Assembly (NCBI GenBank): GCA_049999725.1
Contig: JBNGIS010033957.1
Location: forward strand, 43,707-86,340
Source: Haplomitrium mnioides
Taxonomy: Eukaryota > Marchantiophyta > Haplomitriopsida > Calobryales
Direction: 5' to 3'
Length of the DNA: 42,634 nucleotides
Position 1 is the stretch's first letter. Each line of letters opens with the position of its first letter. Shown here piece after piece: positions 30,432-41,089 of this stretch. The position numbers were made by a program, and so were the translations under genes. The notes under the pieces are model-generated. The model was given only the letters and a program-made list of their open reading frames with translations, did not search any database and was not told where the DNA came from.

Positions 30432-31824
30432 CTTGGCAACTCAGCTTCCTCCTCCATGTCTAGAGTGATCAGATTGACGTTTGAGGGGGGAGGAGGATTC
30501 AAGCTTGGCCCTGGGGCAGCATCTGGCCTTCCGTGCAGACAATTCCTGGCTACATGCCCCTCCGTTTTGCATTGGAAGCAGAGGGGAGACGGTTGCCCAT
30601 AATTGCTCTTACGCGGCTCTGGACAGCTTGTTGAAATGTGACCAGGTTGGCTATAATTCCAACACACCATGATTGTGGTCCTGGGTGGCCGAGTAGTAGC
30701 CCATTGATTCATAGGCCATGCGTTCCCTCCTGTAGGCTTGCTCAGAATTGTCCAAGGTCCCCCGTTGATTTGATACACTGTGTCTGGGGCCTCCTCCAGG
30801 ACATACTCCACCTCTTCTCTCATGTACTCTAGTGCTTCTTCCCTTACATATTGCACAACATTGGTGTCATTCGGACATTCCTAGGGGGAATGTCCGTGTT
30901 GCTTGCAGTAGACACACCAAACTCCATATCTCCGGGTTGACAAAGGTCTTCCCTCCGGTTTGATCCCTGCCAAGAGGATGTTCATCGCCTCCACCTTGGC
31001 GCTCAGCTCATCAATTCGATCCCTCCCCCTGGCTTCCTGCTAGCCTCGGGTTCGAGTTTGGTTTTCTGGTACCTCCCCTTGTTGGCCCCCTTGCGATGAT
31101 GCACCTCCTTGACCTGCTTCTTCTTCTTCAGGTTCTTCTTCTTCTTTTTCCTCCTAGATGACCGGTCCTTGTCTAAGCTGCTGCTGCTGCTAGACTCATT
31201 CTCACTTTTCAAGGAGGACTCGGAACTCTGATACGTCTCCTCGTCACTGTCCGATGTGTCTGAAGAATCGTCAGAGTCGTAGTTGGACCTTGCCTTCCTC
31301 TGAGAACTGGTGGTAGCAGCCTTCACATGGGATCTTGCTGCATTGACTGCATCCTCGAGAGTCTGTGGATCTGTTTGGCACACCCAGGTCCCAATTCCTC
31401 TGGGGAGCGCTGCCAAGAACCACGCTGTGAGTATTCCGTCTGTGGCTGGAGGGTTCATCTTCCTCGCCACCTTCTTGAGACGTTGGAGAAACCTCCTCAC
31501 AGACTCCTTCTTCTGTATCATGAGCTAACCCATCTTGATCAGCGCCTCAGTTTCTTCCCCAATCCCACGGAACTCCGCTATGAAGGCCTCCTTGAATGCA
31601 TGCCAATCCTTTTTTACATTGTCTGGCAGGTCCTTGTACCAGGGCTGGGCCTCTCCCTTTAGCACTGCTGGCAGGATTCCAATCTTGACATGGGCTTCCC
31701 CATTTGCTGCTGCAGTGTTCTCAAGGTCATCCAGCCATGTATCTGGGTCATCATTCGGGCCTCTCTTGAAGGACCTGTATTTGTACCTTCCTCGAAGCCT
31801 AGAAGGTGGTACCTGGTTGGCCAT
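30432..31824 (-). pseudogene. L Gag: capsid, charged linker, three zinc knuckles
   Basis: The ATG at 31824 opens MANQVPPSRLRGRYKYRSF; the frame is open to 31875 but only with GTG codons. Capsid text DPDTWLDDLENTAAANGEAH, LKGEAQPWYKDLPDNVKKDW and ESVRRFLQRLKKVARKMNPP aligns with R1. One stop lies at 31522-31524. A Ser/Asp/Glu stretch passes into poly-Lys (31300-31080). Frame changes near 31010 and 30430. Knuckles lie at 30875-30916 (CVYC-GH-EC with a TAG before the last Glu), 30623-30664 (CWNY-GH-SC, Tyr for Cys) and 30539-30580 (CFQC-GH-NC, intact). Gag would have packaged L RNA and could have been its own contribution to particles. Confidence 0.85.
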
Positions 31825-32007
31825 CCCTCCACTAGCCACTGCCACTTCCACCCAAGGGTTCCTTCCTTCCACCACTCTTCCTCAACAGACTCAACCCCTA
31901 GTTGCTCTGTTTCTCGGAAGCAACCTTCTCACCAACTAAATTGAGTCTCTTGTGCACAAAGTGGTCTCTCTGGTTTAGGTTGATCTCAGGTTTTTTCAAA
32001 ACCTTGG
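31825..32007 (-). other. L leader
   Basis: Between PBS and the first gag ATG. Shorter than R1's leader (about 180 against 430 bases) and not clearly alignable over its length. It would be the place for the packaging signal; none can be recognised. Confidence 0.5.
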
Positions 32008-32024
32008 CCCTCCTTCTAGCGCTA
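32008..32024 (-). promoter_or_regulatory. PBS of L (tagcgctagaaggaggg)
   Basis: Nine bases inside the 5' LTR edge on the minus strand. It aligns with the R1 and R3 primer sites; the first G of the expected TGG reads A here, a G-to-A change. Confidence 0.6.
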
Positions 32025-32032
32025 AAAATTTA

Positions 32033-35000
32033 TGTCACTCCCCTGTTTCAGGCCTTAACTTTTTCAAGCCCTGTTTTGAGTGCAAGGGAGGACGGGTTTC
32101 GGGCTTTCTGGTTCTTTTCTGAGATGGCCCCTTGCTAGTTACCACTTTCAGACCTTAAGGACTCTTCCTCTCCTTAGAGGCCTTTTATGCTTTTCTCACT
32201 CTTCTTCTTCTCACACTCAAGTCAGACATTCAACCACTCTCAAGTCCACATCCATTTACACCCAGTTGTGATTTGTGTGATTCTTCCTCTTTATTCTTAG
32301 GACCCCATGACTTAGGTCCTGCCACCTTATTTGTGTTTGGGCAGAATGGTGCTAGTGACCTGCACAGTTGAACACTACAAAAGGCTGGACTCCCCCTCTC
32401 AGGGTTGTCACAGAGCTGAAATAGATTATCCTAACTATCCTAATGCACTACTAAGTCCTAATCTATGCAACAGAATCAGACCAGAGAGCATTTACCTCCA
32501 GGCCGCCAGACTTGTGTCCAGGGATAGGACTCCCCCTTCAAGGCTGTTCCCAGGGTCTACTCAGTTGATATGTGTCTCCTAATCTAATACAACTCTACAA
32601 CACAATGCAGAAAGGAAATCTAACTACACAGATATGAACAACACATTTGTACACTATGTGCAAGAGAAAACAGAGTCCTTGAAGGCCCTCTGGATTTCTA
32701 ACTGATGATACTTCTCTTATGAGTCCCGCTGCCTTACAACTGCAACCCAGCAACCCACACACCCTCCTCTCTAGATATTTTTTTAACTTCCCTCGCGAGA
32801 AGCCCTGCTTTTACTTCCTCAGGCTAAGAAGAGAGTTTCTTTGACTTCCACCTCTGGAAGACAACTTTACCAGTTGCAGGTAGCCCACTCCACCATCGAG
32901 CCTCAATGGGTCTTACTATGCGCAGTGCACCGGCACTAGCACCGCCCCCCCCCCCCCCCCCCTCCTCCTCCTCTCAGCTCCACTTGAAGAATAACACACT
33001 CTGGGCTGATGCACTTGCACAAGGGAATGCCGAGAGACTCCAAGCTCCCTACTTGGCAGCCTCTCCTTAGTTCTCGACCGACCGAAAACTCCTTCCAGCT
33101 ATCGTATTAGTAACCCTCCGTCGTGGTCCGCTTGCAAGGACGAGTTCACTTGGATCGCTTGAGCATCCTGAGCTCCCTACTCTGCAACACTCGGCGCCCC
33201 TCCAGTCCACCTTCGAATCCCCCGGTTCCCCTTGAGCGAGTACCCCTACTTCACGTAGCTTTCACTGAATTATCGCTCTGCCTTACCATGCGCGATTCTC
33301 CTTTCTTGTTATCGCTGTCGCGCCCCGCAATTGCCCGTGAAACGCCGAGACGACTCCAAGCTCCCTACCCGGCAACCCCTCCTTAGTTCTCAACCGACCG
33401 AAAACTCCTTCCAACTATCGTATCAGCAACCCTCCGCCCTGGTCCGCCTGCAAGGACGAGTTCACCTGGATCGCCCGAGCATCCAGAGCTCTCTACTCTG
33501 CAACACTCAACGCCCCTCCAGTCCACCTCCGAATCCCCTGGTTCCCCTTGAGCGAGTACCCCTGCTTTACGTAGCTTTTACTAAATTATTGCCCTGCCTT
33601 ACCATGTGCGAATCTCGTGCCTCGCATTGCTATATCTCCAGCAATTGCCTGTGCATCAACCCGAAAGAATTCGATGGCAAACAATGTATACTCCCCTCGC
33701 GCGCTGCTTCTTGACGCCCGATCCGATGAATAGTCGTTATGGCCGTTAGCTCGGAACAGGGGACGACGACGCGTGGCTTCACTGTTCGGTAATCCCGTTA
33801 CCACGGGATGGGAGAAAGCACCGCATATCTTGCAGTTGGTCGAGAAAAAGACAAGGTCAACGGTAACTTCAACGAGGAGCTTTGAGGAATCTTGCGGGAA
33901 GAGATTCCGCAGATTCCTGTAGAACCAGGTCCGAAGAGGCTATCGGAATTGAGTTTGCAGTGCCCCACGGAACCGACTCCAAGGAATCTCCTTAGATCCC
34001 CCCGTAGATTCTTCTTTCTTCTCCTCGCGCCACATTGTCTACTACACCGCCGTCCGACGCCACCCCGTAGGGAGGGTAGGCCGACCGTCGCGCTGACCTC
34101 TCTTTTTGTAGTTGACCCGCACGCTGCCCGAGGTCAGGTGAACTTCTCTCCTAGCGCCGCGTGTCCCGTGAATTGCCTTAGGGCCCCTGGAGTCACCACG
34201 TCCTCCGAAGGCCGCCATTTAACGCCGCCCCGCAAAGGGGTAGGCGGACCGTCGCGCTGACCTCCTTCCGATGTTGACCCACGGAACCCTTGCGTGCTTT
34301 CCAAAGCGCCATGTCATCCGTAGAGCGCCGTCCGACGCCGCCTCGCAAAAGGGTAGGCAGATCGTTGCACGGACCCTTCTTCCAAAGTTGACCTTCGGAA
34401 ACACAACAAGGCTCCTCAACGCGCCATGTTTCTGAAGCCTCCCGCGGACTCCTTGCGCTCGCCACGTCATCCGTAGAACCGCTACGGACTTCCCCTACTC
34501 GCTGAACAAGAACGGTGCCGATGCCACCGTTTCGATGTACCTTCAAAGTAAGAACTACGTGCGCATGAGGCTAGCTTCATTAACACTTCCAAAAGCTTGC
34601 TATAAGAACTACTAGGCCCCTTCGAACCATTCTCCCTTTCAAAATTTTGAATGCCAGCCGCACCCCGTCGACCTTTCACTTTTTTGGATGCCGAAGCGTC
34701 AAAGAGTCACCCTTTCGACGCCACTAGCTTCTCCGTCGGTCACACCGGCGTTAGCTTCGTTTTCAGGCCGCACTCATCTCGCTCGCCGATTCGCTGATAT
34801 ATTGTCCTTTCGCCGTGCCCTTCATTGTCCCCCACCGGATAGGCGCCATATCACCCTTCTGGCTCAGCTTTCTTCCCATTAGATGGTTTGCGTTGGGTCA
34901 CCGCTTCTCCACTGATGCGCGTCGTTCGAACCGGTTCGCCGACAAGTCACTTTTTTGCCTTCACTCGCTCTTATTCGATCAGATCGATGATCAGTCCCCC

Positions 35001-35943
35001 TTTCGGCTCTCCTGTGTGTTTCCTCCTGACGAATCTGCGCTAGGTCGCCCCTTCGGCTTCCATGCTCCTCCTCCTCTCGAATCTTCGATATATCGTCCTT
35101 CCGGCACTCTCCCGTTTTCCTTCGACCAGACCCATGATAAGTCGTTGTTTCGGACCCTTCTCCTTGCTCCCCTGTTGGGTTCCTCGCGGATCCCTCTTAA
35201 CCGGGGATCTCCACGTCGTAAGACGGTTCGGAACCCGGTTAAGTAGGCTCCCCACTTAGGGAGGTGCCTGTCCGCAGATCCGCGGGCCTTATGGTGCCGC
35301 CACGTCGTCCGTGGAATCCCACGAAGGGCTATGGAGACGCCACGTTTCCGTGGAATCTCGCGGCCTTCCGGGGACTCCACCTTTCCGCTAGGATTCGAAT
35401 TCGAGGAAGAGTGTCGATCGACCCTCGCTGAGCGCGCTCCTACTTGCGAGATCAAGGCGTCCCTCTTCCCTGGCCTTGCTCGCCCTCGTGACAATCTCAC
35501 CTCCTCCTGTCAGCTCCTAACCCTTGCTTCCCGATTTGTGGCCGCTGTAGGACCCCCGAGATATGCCTCTCTTCGAAGTGCCTTCGGATTTCTTTGTTGT
35601 TGATCTGTTCGTCTTCCTTCTGCGATCGCCTTGCCATAGGTGGTTGCTTTGTTCCTTCTCCCCATGCTCTGATCCTCGCATCCTCCATAGGCCCACGGAT
35701 TCTCTCTGGCTTGCTTTGAATTTGAAAATGGGGCCCCTTCTCTGGCTGGCGATCACTGCTCTCTCCTCCTCTCTTCCGCCATGATCCTGTTTCCCTCCCA
35801 GTACTCATGCGCCCTGCTCTTATCAATTGTTTGAGGTAATCAGCTGTTCTTGATAGGCCTTCACACTCGCAAAGGGAACATATGGCCGATGGTGCTTCTG
35901 ATTTCGTGAATTCTACTTGAATGCTCCAAAGCACTGGTTGATA
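32033..35943 (-). repeat. 5' LTR of L, 3.9 kb
   Basis: It is colinear with the 3' LTR. It starts at 35943 with TATCAACCAGTG (TGTCGGCCAGTG in the other copy, three G-to-A differences) and ends GGGAGTGACA at 32033. It contains the 315-bp duplication (33029-33658), GC-rich repeat (34025-34475), minisatellite (34700-35155) and one gttaa block (35175-35270). Local differences include an 18-C run at 32945-32962 and loss of about 15 bases near 33000. Confidence 0.95.
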
Positions 35944-35948
35944 GTGGA
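35944..35948. other. Target site duplication of L, right copy (GTGGA)
   Basis: GTGGA right after the LTR edge, followed by ctagaggggcgctgagaatc, which continues the R3 LTR as in R1 (11744 on) and R4 (41887 on). Confidence 0.95.
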
Positions 35949-37191
35949 CTAGAGGGGCGCTGAGAATCGCTGAGCGTGGAGCTCTAGAGTCTCAGGCGAT
36001 CCAGGTGGACTCATCGTTGTAAATAGACCGGCATTTGGAGGTGTATCACTACTTGAACCTGAAGGGAATTCTTTCAGTCTTTAATTCAAGGGAGGCTGCC
36101 AAGGGGGGATCTTGGGGTCGTCTCAACATTTACTATGCAAGAGCATCAATCCTAGGGGTGCTTGGGGGCATTTCTGGTCGAATTTCTCAAGTGGAGTCAA
36201 GAGAGGAGTGGTTGTGTTAGTGCCTGCGCACTATAGAGAAGATCCATTTGAAGCTCAAGGTGGAGTGGGTGGCCAATAGTCGAGGGTACTGTCTTCCAGA
36301 GGTGGAAGTTAAAGAAATCCTCTTCTGAGCCTGAAGAAGTAAATTCAGGGTTTCTCGCAAGGGAAGTTGAAAAACTATCTGGATGAGAGTGCGTGGGGGA
36401 AGAATTTGAGGAAGATTGGAGTTGCTGATGGGAGTTGAAGGAAAGTTTGGAGAAAAGATTGGTTCTTGAGACGCAGGAAGGCTTGCAATGTTGGCAAGGC
36501 AGGGTGTATGTATAAGTGTATCTATGTGCATGTGTCTAGTTAGATTTGTGTTCTATTTGTAGTTCTGTGAAGTTCTTAATATTTAGAGTACTTGCATTCC
36601 ATTTGTCAAATCCTGAGGACACCTTGGGAAGAGGAAGTCAAGACTAATAGCATTGGATTATGATAATTTGATGTTGGGATATGTTTCCCTTTTGTACACA
36701 AGGTGATTGGGTCCAATTCTAAACTCCTGAAGTATATTTCGGAATTGACTCAGCAGCGTATCTATTCACCCGTATGTGCTCTTGAGAAGTGAATGTAAAT
36801 GAGCAGGTTTGCTGTTGAAGCAATTGTTGGCTAGTGGCAAGGACTGTGAGACAAAGGGGAATCACTCAAGGTCCCTAAGAGAGGATTTGCAAAGAGGCCA
36901 TTGCATACAAGAATAAGTTGCTCTGTTCTACCCACCCCTATCTTCGAAGTGGCAGCTTTCGAGGTTAAGGCCTGAAGAAGGGGTGTGACTTGCATTTGTG
37001 GGCATTGGGAGGAGCAACGGTAGTTGTGTGCATGCATGTGTTGTTTTTGGGTGTTGTGATAGTCACTCCTGAGCTGGTAACTAGGAGTTGGGGTCAATTT
37101 GGTGCAAGGCCCCTCCCATAAAAGTTCTCGAAACACTAGTCAGCCCTTAAGTGGGTGTAAATCAGTTGGAAAAGAGTTAAGGCTCCGACCA
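35949..37191 (+). mobile_element. R3 LTR right part, PBS and leader fragment
   Basis: Colinear with R1 11744-12996. The LTR ends at about 36990 (gggtgtgact), the primer-like site ggcattgggaggag is at 37001-37014, and the leader continues to ggctccgacca at 37191, where the decayed chromodomain of G2 begins. So R3 is a 5' LTR with leader, not a solo LTR; its gag and pol are missing from the window. Confidence 0.75.
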
Positions 37192-37194
37192 GAT

Positions 37195-37345
37195 GGGTGA
37201 CAAAGGACTCTTAAGTAGATTTATAAAGAAGATAACTCTATTAGTTAACAAATTACTCAAAAATCTCACGACGACCATGATGACAATTAGGTTTCTTTAA
37301 GAGGTATTCAACTTCAAACTCCTTATGCCCATCAACAAGTCCAAG
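37195..37345 (-). pseudogene. G2 chromodomain, degenerate
   Basis: The minus strand reads VDGHKEFEVEYLLKKPNCHH, then GRREIFE, FVN, SYLLYKST and ESFVTHL, with stops between. This fits the chromodomain pattern (EVE...L, an aromatic-rich middle, W/GY, E-T/S-W-E). Chromodomains at the integrase C-terminus bind modified histones and steer chromoviruses to heterochromatin. Trp positions appear as stops, so it is dead. Confidence 0.6.
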
Positions 37346-38745
37346 TTGGGGAGAGAGCTCTTATAAAGAAGTGAATATATTGGAGTGAGGTACAAATCCA
37401 CAGAGTAGAGAAACATGAAATACCAAATAAATCTTCATGTGAATAGATTAAAGCCAAATTATTTGCCAATTTTCCAATATGAGCAAAAATAGTAAAAGGT
37501 CCAATGAAGCAGACATTAAGCTTATAAAGCCAAAGTAGAGGAAGATTGGTCATGGATAGCCAGACTTGGTCTCTCATATCAAAGGTGACTTCATGGCGAT
37601 GAGAATCAACAACATTTTTTTACGTAAGATTTCAAACAACTTTAAGTTTATCCATAGCCCAACTAATGCCTTGGAGTAGAGAGTGGAGAAAACCATCCGT
37701 TGCTAGATTTTTGGAAGGCAACAATAAGATATATGCAAGACTAGAAAGTGTGGTAAAAAAATTTCCATACATAAAAAAGAAAGGTGTGGCTTGGGCTGAG
37801 CTATTAAGTGAGTTGTTGTAAGAGAACTCAACAAGAAACAACAACCAATCTCATTTTTCTTGTTGCCCATTGCTAGATGTTTAGAAGGCAATAGTAAGAT
37901 ATGAGCAAGACTAGAAAATATGGTCAAAATTTTTCCATACATCAAAAAGAAAGGTGTGGCTTGGGTTGAGCTATTAAGTGAGTTGTTGTAAGAGAACTCA
38001 ACAAGAGACAACAACCAATCCTATTTTTCTTGTTACTCTAAGGTAAAAACTTGTAATATATCTTTGATAGTGCAATTGGCTTGTTTGGTTTGACCATCAA
38101 ATTCCAAATAGTAATTATTTGACATAGCCAATTTTGTTTTCACAAGAGCAAACATTATGCACCAAAATATGATAGTAAATTGTTGTTGCAATAAAAATAG
38201 TAACTTAAGATACCATGATGAAGGTAAACTACTTCCAAGTAGATCCATGCTAATCTAGATCATATCATCAATTTGGTTGTTGGATGAATATGAATTATTT
38301 TACAAAGCTTCTCAATAAAAACTATAATTGTATTATAACCAATAGAAGTGCAAGGTCGCTCATACATAATATCCATAGTCACATGATCTTTTTGTTGATT
38401 TGATATGAGAAATGAATGTAATAACCCTCCATATTTGAGATTAGAATATATTTTTTGCTGACAAGCCAAACAACTTTGAACATACTCTTCAACATTATAA
38501 TGCACATGTGGCCAATAAGAAACTTGTTGAAGATTTTCCAAGGTCTTCTAAACTCTAACATTTCTAGCAATTGAAGAATCATGTGCTTCATATAAAATTT
38601 CAATGCACAGCTTAATATTATTTAGAATCATAACCCTATTTTGAAAGAAAACCACTCCATACACCACTTTTACCAACTTCTTTTGTTGTACTGCAATAAT
38701 CTCCTCATATTTTTTTTCACAACAACTAACATCTCTGTCCATCAC
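37332..38745 (-). pseudogene. G2 integrase, degenerate with internal duplication
   Basis: From right to left: RVMILNNIKLCIEILYEAHDS, the zinc domain YWPHVHYNVEEYVQSCLACQ, and the core start VTMDIMYERPCTSIGYNTII (Asp present), PTTKLM; then FDGQTKQANCTIKDIL, where chromoviruses have Glu after Thr, here Lys. LVEFSYNNSLNSS-QATPF occurs twice because of a 170-bp tandem duplication. DQVWLSMTNLPL, FIGPFTIFAHIGKLANNLAL form the C-terminal domain. Several frame changes and stops. Confidence 0.8.
37697..38036 (-). repeat. 170-bp tandem duplication within G2 integrase
   Basis: 37697-37866 and 37867-38036 are near-identical, both starting cc(g/a)ttgctagat and ending ttcttgtt. Each encodes LVEFSYNNSLNSS and PFF/PFF-MYG. 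A clean tandem duplication in an already non-functional gene. Confidence 0.9.
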
Positions 38746-39090
38746 ATTGGTTTATGTCTATCACATAGACCTTTGAGTAGTCTTGAGTCAACTTTTTCAT
38801 CCATAACTTTAATTCTTGCCACCTTCACATATGAACCCAAGTAGTCAACCTCCTTTTTTTCAAATTCACATTTTGACATTTGACATATAGCTTGTGGTTC
38901 AAAAGTATCTTCAATACCATACAAAGATGGTGTTGATGCTCTCAAAGATTTTTGCTATAAAAATGAATATCATTCAAAAAGACAATAGCAAAATTATCTA
39001 AATAAAAGAGAAACATATCATTCATAATGATTGTTGTAATACAGTTTAGGCATAGAGGGAGCCCACTGCTCATCTCTTCATTGTAGTGTA
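38742..39090 (-). pseudogene. G2 reverse transcriptase C-terminal fragment
   Basis: From about 39075 leftward: IMNDMFLFYLDNFAIVFLNDIHFYSKN, in which FLND corresponds to the FLDD active site (first Asp to Asn), then EHQHHLCMVLKILLNHKLYVK, a frame change, and SKCEFEKKEVDYLGSYVKV. It then jumps to pre-integrase text at 38745, so the connection and RNase H (about 0.9 kb in intact elements) are deleted. Confidence 0.7.
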
Positions 39091-39746
39091 GTTTGATGCA
39101 AGTTTAGCAATATATCAATGTAGGTTCCACTATTAAACTTCAATAGAAGGTGGTGAGGAGAGAAAACATGAATCTCACTCAAAGATTTAGAATTCTAAGG
39201 CGTCTATTAGTTAATATAAGTCCATTATAAATGAGACTAAATAAATTGAATTGAAGAATCAGACGATGTTTTCTCATTCTAATAATATTTTCTAGTCTAG
39301 AAATTCTTTTAAAATTTAAGAATCTAATGGTATTAAGTGATTGAGATTAAACCAAATGTAGGAAAAAAAAATTTAAAATGTCATGTTTCCTCTACCTACT
39401 TCTTTCCTTTGGATCAAGTTGTGGTAACAAATTTGTGATGTTCAAAACTTCCTCAAGTTTGCAAATTTAGGTCTTTTGTGATCTCTAAGTTTGTTGGTTT
39501 TGGCTTTGGAGAATTGACTTAAAGCAATGGTCTAGTTATCTAACTAAATGGTTGCTTTGGTTTTGACTCGTGTGGCGATCCAACTTCCTTCAATTAGATG
39601 GCAGCAAGGTTTGTAATTGGGAGCTTAGTCCACCTATCAAGAGGGTCTAGTTGGGGCTCGTAACATGTTGCTATGGTGAGAGGTCATAGGGCATTAGTTG
39701 TAAGTTGTTAGAGTCAACATATAGACGTCGCGTTAGAAGCAACAAG
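39091..39746. other. AT-rich stretch, nothing recognised
   Basis: Short open frames only, A/T runs, and no match to other parts of the window that I can see. It may be further decayed chromovirus or original flanking DNA. Confidence 0.4.
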
Positions 39747-40544
39747 TGTCAGCCAGTGAATCGGGAGGCTGATATAGAATTTTGCCTTACAGAAGCAACA
39801 TCGACACAATTCCGCTCTGGTAAGCGCAAAGGCGCTTCGGGAGCAACAAAGATCCTTCAATCTCTAAGTAAGAACAAGGCGCATAAATCCTTGGAGAAGA
39901 ATGTGATCATGATGGAAGAAGAGAAGGGGGTAGTGATTGCTAGCCAGGGGAGGGGTACCACTAAAAATCCGAATTGGGCGAGTGAGAACCCGTGGGTCTC
40001 ATCGGGATGCGGGAATCGAGCAGGGAAGAAGGGAACGCCCACCTAAAGTGAAGCGATCGGAGGGGGAAGAGCGAATCTACAACCCAGAAACCCAAAGGCA
40101 CTCAAGGGAGAGAGAGACCACGGGCATTGCTTGTAGCTACCGCACATCAAGAGCAAGGATCAGGGGAGGAAGGAGGAGTCGAGATCATTGCAAGGGCAAG
40201 CTAGGCCAGGGAGTGGGGGACGCCTCGATCCCGTGAGCGCACTCTACAAGGATCCGACCCTTCTCTTTGAATCCGCAGATCTTTGTGGAAACGTGGAGTC
40301 GTCTGAGGGCTTCGAAGGATTCCACGGAAACGTGGCGCCTCCAGAGCGCTTCAGGGGATTCTATAGATGACGTGGCAGCTCCAAGAAGCATGGGAATCTT
40401 CACTAAAAGTGGCGGAGCCTAGAGAACTTAACGAGATTGCGCCTTTCTAAGGGGGGAACCCAATTAAGGGGGTTCCGATTCATCTTCCGACGTGAAGGGC
40501 CCGCTTAACAGGGATCCATTGAGAGGCCCAACCAGGAAGCAAGG

Positions 40545-40885
40545 AGGGATCACCCGAAAAAGCGATCAAAAGCGGGTCCAGTCAGAGGAGAACCAGAGGA
40601 GAGCTGAAAAAGGGATGAATCACAAGTCCGGTCAAACGATGAGCAAGTAAAAGCAAAATGACGACCTATCCTCGATCTGACCAAAGGAGAACTGAGGAAG
40701 CCGAAAGAGTGACACATTGCAATTCCGGCCAGACGAAGATCAAACAATGCCAGAAGGGTGACCTATTGACGATTTGACCGAAGGAGAACCAAGAGGTGCC
40801 AAATAGGCAATCTAGCGTAGATCCGACCGAAGGACGAGTAAGCCGTGCCAAAAAGAGGATGTGTCATCGATCCGGTAAGGACAAG
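40545..40885 (+). repeat. Degraded 48-50-bp minisatellite in R4
   Basis: Units recognisable by aaaagcgatcaaaagcgggtcc, gatgaatcacaagtccggtc, gacctatcctcgatctgacc, gacacattgcaattccgg, gacctattgacgatttgacc, gcaatctagcgtagatccg and gatgtgtcatcgatccgg. It is the same array as in R3 and L but without clear dimers. Confidence 0.75.
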
Positions 40886-41089
40886 TGGGAAAGTTCGACG
40901 GGGTACGGTCACAACGCTGAAAGTTCGACGTGGGATGTGAGGGTCGGTTCAAGGAGGAGCTCCGTGTAGTTCTTATATCAAGCGGGATGACAACTTAAGC
41001 AAAGGGAGCCTCGGTGGCGTACCGTTCTTATCACGATGGAGTTTCAAAACAGCGACATCGGCACAGTTCTTACTCGACGAGGGAAGGTT

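Larger units (their letters stand above)
24911..35943 (-). mobile_element. Element L: complete non-autonomous LTR retrotransposon, nested in R3
   Basis: L has two direct LTRs (24911-29058 and 32033-35943) with TG...CA ends (the 5' LTR start reads TA by a G-to-A change), a PBS, gag-protease on the minus strand, a PPT beside the 3' LTR, and a 5-bp GTGGA duplication. It is 11,033 bp, of which LTRs are about 8.1 kb and internal DNA 2,974 bp. RT, RNase H and integrase are absent. Its insertion split the R3 LTR. By hand, the first 190 bases of the two LTRs differ by about seven substitutions and a 3-base indel, so insertion is not recent. Confidence 0.95.
37192..39090 (-). mobile_element. Chromovirus fragment G2
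   Basis: Read on the minus strand: RT palm end, connection, integrase and chromodomain, the order of chromoviral Ty3/gypsy elements, with RNase H deleted. LTRs are not seen. It abuts the R3 leader on the left and an unassigned AT-rich stretch on the right. It is in opposite orientation to G1 and covers mostly the domains that G1 lacks; it may be a different copy. Confidence 0.75.

Noticed and set aside
35949-37191. Solo LTR interpretation of R3
   Set aside because: Homology to R1 continues past the LTR end through the primer site and 180 bases of leader, so R3 was part of a longer element.
37192-39090. G2 as the missing 3' half of G1
   Set aside because: It overlaps G1 in the RT region, has a different active-site mutation and is far away in opposite orientation; a separate copy is likelier, though not proven.
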